Assembly (NCBI GenBank): GCA_003445095.1
Contig: DLVS01000653.1
Coordinates: 1 to 5,352, forward strand
From: Verrucomicrobiales bacterium
GTDB taxonomy: Bacteria > Verrucomicrobiota > Verrucomicrobiia > Limisphaerales > UBA9464
Direction of reading: 5' to 3'
DNA length: 5,352 nucleotides
Each line of letters starts with the position of its first letter. Positions within the stretch are counted from its first letter, which is position 1. Below are positions 1 to 5,352 of this stretch, in pieces. Both the position numbers and the translations under genes were made by a program. The notes beneath the pieces were generated by a model that was not told the DNA's origin, searched no databases, and worked only from the letters and a program-made list of their open reading frames with translations.

Positions 1-3000
1 GCCGGGTGTCTGCGCCTGACCGGATTGCGAATTAGGTTGTTCGCCCTGAGCTGACCCCGGAGTTTGACCTGTGGCTTCCGCCATTTCGCGTTCGAGTTGA
101 TCCGCCAAAGCGTTGAGTTCTTGTTGAGCCCGTTCGAGGGCCTGGGTGTCGTCGCCGAGGACGCTCTCGGCGGCCCGTTCTACGCCTCGTTGCAACCGCG
201 CGAGACTTTGCCGCGCTTGTTCTTCCGCCGCGTCAGCTTGAGGCAGCATGCCTTCTCGTAACAACTGTTCGGTGAGATTCAACGACTGGCCGGGTCCTCG
301 CTCCGCCGACTCCTGCAATTGCTCGTACAAGCTTCGCGACATTTGACCGCGACGGATCAATTCCTCCTGCATCTTCTTGGCTCCGCCGGCCTCGTCCTGA
401 CTGAGCTGGCGAAGCGTGTCGTACAATTGACGCGATACCAGCGGCTCGGTGTTTTCGGCTGCCTGGGAAACTTGGGTGGCCTGCTCGACCAGATTAGTCA
501 GTCGAGCTTGCTGACGAGCGAGATCCTTGAGCACGGATTCGCGGTCGGCCGAATCGGAGAGCGACCGACGGTTCTCCTTTTGTAGCGCGTCCAATTCCTG
601 CGCCACCGACTCCTGCTGACGGGTCAATTCACGGGCTTCTTGGCGCATTTGGCGAAGCTCATCGGCGAACTGGCTGGAGCTCTGCTGTTGCAACTGTTCG
701 CGCATCTGCTGCAACTGCTGCTGCGCGCGGGTTCCGGCCGCCAGGGCCTGAGAGGTTGATCCTTCGCTCGCAGCTTCGGACGCGCGCTGAAGTTCGTTAC
801 GAGTTTGTTCGAGTTGCTTGCGTTGCTCGGCGAACCGCGACTGGTTTTCCGGGCGCTCCAGGCGCTGCCGCAATTCATCGGCATCCGCCAACATTTGCTG
901 CTGTTCTTCTTGCAGTCGTTTCAACTGGCGCCGGATTTCTTCACGCTCTTTTTCGGTGTCGGCCGCCTGCAAAGAAGCCTGTAATTCCTTCAAGCGCTCA
1001 TTCAAATCCTCTTGCCGGCGGGCGAGTTCTTGCAGACGGCTCAGCACCTGCAACTCCTCGCGGCGTTCCGGAGTTTGCGCCGCTTGCGCGTCGCGCTGGG
1101 TTTCATAGCGATTCTCGTTTTGAGCGAAATCCAATTGCTCCAATTGGCGCTGCCGCTGTTGCTCGCCGGCACCGCCGCCACCGCTTTGCTGGCCGCGGTT
1201 GCGGGTCACTTGGAATTCGCGCTCGCGAAGTTTCAACAGCGCCCGGTAGGCTGCCGTCTCCGCGGTTAGGGCCGTGGAGAGGGAAACAATGGTGTTCGTC
1301 GCCGGCACGAGTTGGGCCAGCGCGCGTTCCATTTCCTTGATCACTCCGCTCCACATCATTTCGGCGCGCGGATCCGCCGCCCCGTCACCGAGTTCCTTGG
1401 CTTGGTCGAGGGCCTGCGATTGCGATTCGGTCACGACCACGACGTCTTTGGCGTGTTGGGCTTTCTTGGCAAGGGGACGCTGACGTTCCAGCTTCCAGGT
1501 GGCGTTGATGATTTGCTTCTGCAGTTCCGCCAGCTTGCTGGTGGGGCTGCCGTCTTGGCCACCTGGGGGAGGCTGTCCGCCTTCTCCGCTTTGACCTTCC
1601 CGGAATATTTCGTCGAATGGTCGAACTTCGGCGAAGAACATATCACCGCGGGTTCGCCGTACTTGGCCATCGGGTCCCAAATCATCGGCCCACACGAACC
1701 ATGACACGAGATCATCAGGCGCCACACCGAGTTCTTCCAAACGCAGCGTGTGCGGCAGGCTGCGCTTTTCTTGGGCGGGTACGTCCTTCCCTAGTTCGAT
1801 GAATTTCGGTTCGCCGGTGGCGTCGGCGAAAGCGAGCCCGTACGCCAGCACGCCAAAGTCATCCCAGACTGAACCATCGAACGCGACTTCCTCAAGCGCC
1901 GAGGGCCGAATGTCGCCGCGGGGGGCGAGTAGCTTGAGTTCAGGCGCGCGGTTGGAAACGACGTCGAAGACGAATTGGGCGGGCGCTTTGTTGGTGCGGC
2001 CATCGCCATCGACCAACTGCAAGTCGTAACTCCCTCCTGCGCTCAACCCAAATCCGTGCAGCGAGGCGACCGCACGCGCGGGGTCGGTCGTTAGAGGAAT
2101 CGCCACGCTGGTGTCGTTGCGCGAGATCAACTGAGCGCGAACGACGGGCTTGTTGAGTTGCAAAGCGAGGTCGAGCTGAGTGCCCTCGACCGCAGTAATT
2201 CTGCGAGTGTCCTCGATTCGCTTGGTTGCCAGGCGGGTGTATTCCGGAAACGTGAGCTGGGCGTCCGCCCGTTCGAGCCGCGGGAACTCAAACACAGTGA
2301 CCTTATATTCGGGCGACTTCCGGCCGTTGAACTCGACGTGGTACACGAAGTCTTCAGTGACTTCCGGAAGCGAGCCGCCGAACACGGGATCATTCAGGCT
2401 GCGCACGAGCGACTGTGTCCGAGGTGTGGTCGAAGCGGGGCGAAACACCAATTCGGCCGTGGGTGGCACTGAGCCGCCGAAGCGAGCCAGCACTACGAAA
2501 CTGCTGCCGCGTTCGAGGGCCGCGTTCCCGGGAGTAACTTCGACTTCTTCGGTTCGGACGAACAACGCCGTGGTGCCGGGCTTGACCGGTAAGCGCAAGG
2601 TCCCGAGCAAGATTCCAAACAGGGCAATGACGGCCAAAAGGCCAGTCCAGATAGCGGCTAGACGTGGCAAGGGCACGTGGGTTTGCCAGTTTTCGCGGAA
2701 GCTCTTTTCCACCGCTTCCAAGATCAGACGGTGTTGCAGGAAGTTTAGTGGCGCTTCAGGCGTGGGCCGTTGTTCTAGGGCGGTAGCCAAGCGCCCTCCC
2801 AGTTCGGGATCGCGCGCCTCGATCTCGCGAGCAAGCCGTTTCAGGTCGGGTTTGGAGCGCTGATGCTGTCGGATCACGATCCCCGTGGCGATCAGCACTC
2901 CCAAGATCAAGATGGGAAGCGTCAACACGGATGCCCAGCCGGCGGCGCGCAGAACGAGCAGAAGGGCGGTGGCAATGAGGGCGGAAATCGCCCAACACGC

Positions 3001-3081
3001 AGTCAGCTTCCAGCCTAAGTCGAGCCACCAGCGGCGCCGCCACACGGGCTTGAGCCGGGATTCGAGCAGTTGTTCGATCAT
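1..3081 (-). CDS. Large membrane-anchored Ig-like/coiled-coil protein, DUF4175-like (3' end outside window)
   Basis: An uninterrupted frame of 1027 codons begins at ATG 3081 and leaves the left edge without a stop. Residues 8-25 are basic and Trp-rich (KPVWRRRWW). Membrane helices lie at about 28-46, 50-70 and 141-162. The cytoplasmic segment between helices 2 and 3 has DPELGGRLATALE (91-103). From about 163 the protein should be extracytoplasmic: beta-rich Ig-like stretches with PEYT (279-282), DDFGV (407-411) and VSWFVWADDLGPDG (459-472). A Gly/Pro/Gln linker (about 496-513) and the helix LAELQKQIINATWKLER (517-533) come next. A second Gly-rich linker (about 630-639) leads into a long Gln/Glu/Arg-rich coiled coil, about 640-1005, with a Gly/Gln/Ser/Pro-rich end. 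The only Cys is C29. I place it with DUF4175-like proteins encoded next to BatA-like genes. No enzyme motif is visible, so a scaffold or tether role is inference only. It overlaps the upstream gene by ATGA and has GGAGG seven bases before the start. Confidence 0.88.
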   Translation of the reverse strand, partial: MIEQLLESRLKPVWRRRWWLDLGWKLTACWAISALIATALLLVLRAAGWASVLTLPILILGVLIATGIVIRQHQRSKPDLKRLAREIEARDPELGGRLATALEQRPTPEAPLNFLQHRLILEAVEKSFRENWQTHVPLPRLAAIWTGLLAVIALFGILLGTLRLPVKPGTTALFVRTEEVEVTPGNAALERGSSFVVLARFGGSVPPTAELVFRPASTTPRTQSLVRSLNDPVFGGSLPEVTEDFVYHVEFNGRKSPEYKVTVFEFPRLERADAQLTFPEYTRLATKRIEDTRRITAVEGTQLDLALQLNKPVVRAQLISRNDTSVAIPLTTDPARAVASLHGFGLSAGGSYDLQLVDGDGRTNKAPAQFVFDVVSNRAPELKLLAPRGDIRPSALEEVAFDGSVWDDFGVLAYGLAFADATGEPKFIELGKDVPAQEKRSLPHTLRLEELGVAPDDLVSWFVWADDLGPDGQVRRTRGDMFFAEVRPFDEIFREGQSGEGGQPPPGGQDGSPTSKLAELQKQIINATWKLERQRPLAKKAQHAKDVVVVTESQSQALDQAKELGDGAADPRAEMMWSGVIKEMERALAQLVPATNTIVSLSTALTAETAAYRALLKLREREFQVTRNRGQQSGGGGAGEQQRQRQLEQLDFAQNENRYETQRDAQAAQTPERREELQVLSRLQELARRQEDLNERLKELQASLQAADTEKEREEIRRQLKRLQEEQQQMLADADELRQRLERPENQSRFAEQRKQLEQTRNELQRASEAASEGSTSQALAAGTRAQQQLQQMREQLQQQSSSQFADELRQMRQEARELTRQQESVAQELDALQKENRRSLSDSADRESVLKDLARQQARLTNLVEQATQVSQAAENTEPLVSRQLYDTLRQLSQDEAGGAKKMQEELIRRGQMSRSLYEQLQESAERGPGQSLNLTEQLLREGMLPQADAAEEQARQSLARLQRGVERAAESVLGDDTQALERAQQELNALADQLEREMAEATGQTPGSAQGEQPNSQSGQAQTPG
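79..1164 (-). repeat. Low-complexity region encoding a Gln/Glu/Arg-rich coiled coil
   Basis: This stretch encodes residues about 640-1001 of the third protein. It is almost entirely Gln, Glu, Arg, Leu and Ala, with regular Leu spacing and few predicted helix breakers. The richest part is residues 788-807, where 9 of 20 residues are Gln; on the plus strand it appears as runs of CTG, TTG and CAA (661-720). The motif LxxLARxQxxL occurs twice, at residues 683-693 (bases 1003-1035) and 851-861 (bases 499-531). The repetitive DNA follows from amino acid composition; it is not a tandem DNA repeat of fixed unit. Confidence 0.75.
3078..3081 (-). other. ATGA stop/start overlap, BatA-like to coiled-coil gene
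   Basis: The minus strand reads ACATGATC: ATG (3081-3079) starts the coiled-coil gene and TGA (3080-3078) ends the BatA-like gene. This is the second identical 4-base junction in the window, and it suggests that all three genes are read from one mRNA with coupled translation. Confidence 0.9.
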
Positions 3082-5180
3082 GTCGTCGCCTCCGTTGGTT
3101 GCAGATTCCGTCGCGCGCTCCAGCCGGCCGCTGCAGTCTCGAGCAACAAAATGATCATGGTCGCCCCGAGGAACCAACGCCACAGCTTCTGTTGGCTTTC
3201 TGCTTCTTCGGCCTGGACGTGTTCGCGGCGGGCCTTCGACTCGGCGGCGGGCCGCTCGGTGGCCCTCAAGGGCACCCCAAGTCGTTCGAGTTCGTCGCCA
3301 GCGCTGGGGCGGGTTCGGCTTTCAGTAGGATCGAGGTTCACCGCCAGCGCAAAAGTCGCACTGGCGGTGAGTAGGCGATAGAGGCCAGGCATGTTGGCAT
3401 CGGCGAAGTTTGTGGTTCTGGGAGACAACGTCCGCTCCGTGCCATCGGGCAGTCGCAGCTTTCGTTCTTGGTCCGATCCAACCGTCGGTAAGGCCAACAC
3501 ATCACCGACGAATTGCTGCGCTACCGCCACAGGAGGAATGGCGCCGCTGTATTCGAGCAAGGCATGCAAGAACGGCACAAACTTCGTGGAAAGTGCGAAT
3601 TGACTGTCATCAGGATGCCAGCCCGCGCTGAGCACCAACACCCGACCACGGCCGAGCGCTACCTCAACCAAGCCCGGATCGCCGGAATCCAGGCGGGCCA
3701 GCACGCGGGCGCCGGGAATGGCATTCGCCTCGAACTTCCGGTGCTTCCAAAACCGAACTTTGGTGAAATCGCTGAAACGCGAATCGAGAAAAGGAGCGAA
3801 CAACGGGTGCCGAAAATCAATCTCGCCGAGCAAGGCGTAACTCCCGTTGGTAGCGGCCTCTTGGACGGCGAGACCCGGCACGCCTAGAATTTCGCCCAGC
3901 GTCGTGGCCGCCGCTGGACTGCGTAATACTAATAGGAGCGTGCCTCCGGCATTCACCGCGTCGCGAATCGCCGTTGCCGACGGCGACGGCACGGCCTCGG
4001 TCACAATCATCAATCCACCGGTCACATCTTCTGTTGTCAGCGTCCCGGGCGTTCGTGCCGTCCAGTGGACGGAGGGACGCCCCCCCTCGGGAAACGCGTG
4101 GTGCAGAAAAAAGAACGGCTGACGCGCTTCTCCGTCGGCATCGGCTCCGATATAGAGGACGCGGGCCTGCGTAACTTCTGGTGGCGCTACGAAGACTGTG
4201 TTGTCGAACTCGGCTTCATCGCCCGTCAGTCCAATTCGGTCCATAGTCACTCCTTCGAGGAGCGGTAGAGCGACCGTTCTGCTTTGGCCTGCGGGGACGT
4301 ACGTTTTTGCCGGAGCGCCGAGAAAGCCGTTGCCGTCGGGACGCCGCCAGCCGACTTCGAACTGATCTCGGGAGGCATCCGCCGTGTTGCTGACGCGAAC
4401 GCGGACAACCAAGTTGGAGGACGGAGTGGCAGAGGCTTCTTCGGTGACGAGTTGCAAGCCCGCATTGCCAGCCGGGCGAACGGGTATTGGTTCAACGACT
4501 ACTTCAACTCCTTTGGGCCATTCATACGCCTGGAGCGACTCGAGGTGACTGCCCTCTTGCAGATCGGAAATCAGAATGATTTGGCGTGACTGCGGTTCCG
4601 GACCCGTCGTGGGTTCGTTCAAGGCTTCCGCCGCCGTGACCAGGGCCGCCGCGAGTTGGGTCCCCGCCCAACTGGGTTTTGTTGTGTTCAATCGGTCGCG
4701 AACAACGGAAGCGCGATCGCCTTCCGGTGTGCCCTTCCAGTCAGCAAAACTGAGAAGAGACCGAGTCGTGCGATCGAAGGTGATCAACCCAAGTTCGCTA
4801 ATGTTCGCCAGTTCGCGGGCTCGGGCCTGAACCCGTTCCCGGGTTGCGTTCCAGGCGCCGGGGCGTTGCAGGCTGGCGCTGGTGTCCACTAGCAAGATCA
4901 CGCGTTTCGCCTGACGGTCGCTGGGATCGATGATCGCTGCCTTTGGAAGAAACGGGCGAGCGAATCCGAAGGCGAGTAACCCGAGCGCCAGGCAGCGCAA
5001 GGCCAGCAGCAGCCAGTGCTCGATTCGACTTCGGCGGGTGAGCCGAGGGGGCGAAGGTTCCAGAAACTGCAACGAACTGAAAACAGTTCGTTCGCGGGTC
5101 GTCCGGCGGATTAAATGAAAAATCACCGGCCCCGCGATCGCCAGCGCTCCGAAGAAAAAGAGCGGGGTGAGAAAGCTCAT
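3078..5180 (-). CDS. BatA-like membrane protein with VWA domain, CARDB-like and amidotransferase-fold-like regions
   Basis: This is a complete 700-residue protein, ATG to TGA, of usual length for the planctomycete/verrucomicrobial BatA-like family. Residues 1-78 are the two-helix BatA N-terminal domain: membrane helix about 5-23, an Arg-rich loop (RRTTRERT, PPRLTRRSR), and a second helix about 54-77. The VWA domain spans about 92-235 and has a complete MIDAS metal site: D99-x-S101-x-S103, T174 (WAGT) and D206 (ISDLQ). Residues about 245-333 resemble a CARDB/Ig-like beta domain ending in FDNTVFV. Residues about 337-545 resemble the class I amidotransferase-like fold (ARVLYIG; GGTLLLVLRSP; GRGRVLVLSAGW, then FVPFLHALLEY), with no catalytic Cys seen. 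A beta domain with MPGLY and AVNLDPTES follows, then a last membrane helix about 669-686 and a short basic tail. Charge distribution puts residues 78-668 outside the cytoplasm. The start is supported by GGAGG six bases upstream and by overlap with the DUF58 stop. The likely role is a metal-dependent protein-binding partner of a MoxR/DUF58 system; the ligand is unknown. Confidence 0.93.
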   Translation of the reverse strand: MSFLTPLFFFGALAIAGPVIFHLIRRTTRERTVFSSLQFLEPSPPRLTRRSRIEHWLLLALRCLALGLLAFGFARPFLPKAAIIDPSDRQAKRVILLVDTSASLQRPGAWNATRERVQARARELANISELGLITFDRTTRSLLSFADWKGTPEGDRASVVRDRLNTTKPSWAGTQLAAALVTAAEALNEPTTGPEPQSRQIILISDLQEGSHLESLQAYEWPKGVEVVVEPIPVRPAGNAGLQLVTEEASATPSSNLVVRVRVSNTADASRDQFEVGWRRPDGNGFLGAPAKTYVPAGQSRTVALPLLEGVTMDRIGLTGDEAEFDNTVFVAPPEVTQARVLYIGADADGEARQPFFFLHHAFPEGGRPSVHWTARTPGTLTTEDVTGGLMIVTEAVPSPSATAIRDAVNAGGTLLLVLRSPAAATTLGEILGVPGLAVQEAATNGSYALLGEIDFRHPLFAPFLDSRFSDFTKVRFWKHRKFEANAIPGARVLARLDSGDPGLVEVALGRGRVLVLSAGWHPDDSQFALSTKFVPFLHALLEYSGAIPPVAVAQQFVGDVLALPTVGSDQERKLRLPDGTERTLSPRTTNFADANMPGLYRLLTASATFALAVNLDPTESRTRPSAGDELERLGVPLRATERPAAESKARREHVQAEEAESQQKLWRWFLGATMIILLLETAAAGWSARRNLQPTEATT
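3089..3093 (-). promoter_or_regulatory. Ribosome binding site for the coiled-coil protein gene
   Basis: The minus strand reads AACGGAGGCGACGAC before ATG at 3081, which gives GGAGG with a 7-base spacer. It lies within the last codons of the BatA-like gene and fixes the start of the third gene. Confidence 0.8.
5177..5180 (-). other. ATGA stop/start overlap, DUF58 to BatA-like gene
   Basis: The minus strand reads CG-ATGA-GC: ATG (5180-5178) starts the BatA-like gene and TGA (5179-5177) ends the DUF58 gene. Overlaps of this kind are commonly linked with translational coupling and matched synthesis of partner proteins; coupling here is inferred. Confidence 0.9.
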
Positions 5181-5352
5181 CGCCGCCCTCCTCGAATGCG
5201 CGGCGCTTGGCGGGTGCGCTCTCGCAGGAAATCAAACAGCACGCGCTCGAGCGGCCGGTCGGTCGTGACGATGTGGAGGCGAGCGCCTAACCGGCGGCAC
5301 AGCGCTCCAAACGCCTCGCGGTGAGCTTCGAAGCGGCGTTGGTATTCTTTTC
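5177..5352 (-). CDS. DUF58 family protein, C-terminal 57 residues (5' part outside window)
   Basis: This is the 3' end of a gene that enters from the right edge; 57 in-frame codons precede a TGA stop. The visible tail contains YQRRFEAHREAFGALCRRLG, then LHIVTTDRPLERVLFDFL and a basic end (RIRGGRR). This is the usual ending of DUF58 proteins: a helix ending in a Cys-containing segment, a beta strand leading to a Thr-Thr-Asp turn, and a final 'hxxhLxxR' helix. DUF58 proteins are normally about 300 residues with a degenerate VWA-like fold, are mostly cytoplasmic, and are typically encoded between a MoxR AAA+ ATPase and a BatA-like VWA protein. The next gene is indeed BatA-like and overlaps this one by four bases (ATGA). 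The catalytic or metal-binding part of the domain is not visible. The family call rests on the tail plus context and is fairly secure; a precise function cannot be given. Confidence 0.85.
   Translation of the reverse strand, partial: KEYQRRFEAHREAFGALCRRLGARLHIVTTDRPLERVLFDFLRERTRQAPRIRGGRR
5187..5191 (-). promoter_or_regulatory. Ribosome binding site for the BatA-like gene
   Basis: The minus strand reads GAGGAGGGCGGCG directly before ATG at 5180, which gives a GGAGG core with a 6-base spacer. It lies inside the last codons of the DUF58 gene (the Gly-Gly-Arg stretch). It supports ATG 5180 as the true start. Confidence 0.8.

Noticed and set aside
661..730. Runs of CTG/TTG/CAA on the plus strand, looking like a triplet microsatellite
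   Set aside because: The triplets are mixed (CTG, TTG, CAA, GCG) and are explained by Gln, Leu and Arg codons of the coiled coil; no pure tandem unit is present.
756..1340. Plus-strand open frame of 194 codons
   Set aside because: It lies wholly antisense to the coiled-coil coding region. Its product is Arg/Pro/Ala/Ser-rich without any domain pattern, whereas the minus-strand frame is continuous and protein-like.
2180..2863. Plus-strand open frame of 227 codons starting at GTG
   Set aside because: It is antisense to the Ig-like and membrane part of the third gene. The product is a Ser/Arg-rich low-quality sequence, and the start is a GTG without a convincing ribosome binding site.
3078..5180. 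Assigning the gene symbol batA or batB
   Set aside because: The characterised Bacteroides Bat proteins are shorter and lack the long CARDB-like and amidotransferase-fold-like region and the third membrane helix. The resemblance is at domain level only.
4798..5235. Minus-strand open frame of 145 codons spanning the DUF58/BatA-like junction
   Set aside because: It is out of frame with both real genes, and its product is a Pro/Arg/Ser/Gly-rich shadow. The DUF58 tail and the BatA N-terminal domain in the other frames are clearly recognisable.
1..5352. Search for promoters, terminators, RNA genes, CRISPR arrays and mobile elements
   Set aside because: The window is coding throughout on the minus strand with no intergenic gap, and no direct-repeat array, terminal inverted repeats, tRNA-like fold or terminator hairpin with a T run was noticed.

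Overview
The window is a gapless piece of one minus-strand operon. It holds three consecutive coding regions and no intergenic DNA. In transcription order (right to left) they are: the last 57 codons of a DUF58-family protein (5352 to 5177); a complete 700-residue BatA-like membrane protein with a von Willebrand factor A (VWA) domain (5180 to 3078); and the first 1027 codons of a very large membrane-anchored protein with Ig-like domains and a Gln/Glu/Arg-rich coiled coil, which runs off the left edge without a stop (3081 to 1). Both gene junctions are 4-base ATGA stop/start overlaps, each preceded by a GGAGG Shine-Dalgarno core, so the three genes are probably translationally coupled.

The layout matches the MoxR/DUF58/VWA type of operon. 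In that arrangement a MoxR AAA+ ATPase gene usually lies upstream of the DUF58 gene, which here would be beyond base 5352. Positive-inside reasoning puts both ends of the BatA-like protein in the cytoplasm and its VWA, CARDB-like and amidotransferase-fold-like regions outside the membrane. The third protein is predicted to have three N-terminal membrane segments, with its Ig-like repeats and coiled coil outside. An inferred picture is a cytoplasmic AAA+/DUF58 pair working with a membrane VWA protein and a long extracytoplasmic coiled-coil partner. The function of such systems is poorly known, and nothing in the sequence names a substrate.

The organism is most likely a GC-rich (about 60% by eye) Gram-negative member of the Planctomycetes-Verrucomicrobia group. 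The reasons are the motif content of the BatA-like protein (PPRLTRRSR after the first membrane segment, and AVNLDPTES near the C-terminus) and the Gln-rich coiled-coil protein encoded directly after it. Verrucomicrobia is my first guess, but this rests on recall of family style and not on a search.

No RNA genes, mobile elements, CRISPR arrays, promoters or terminators were seen. Open frames on the plus strand are antisense shadows of the real genes.
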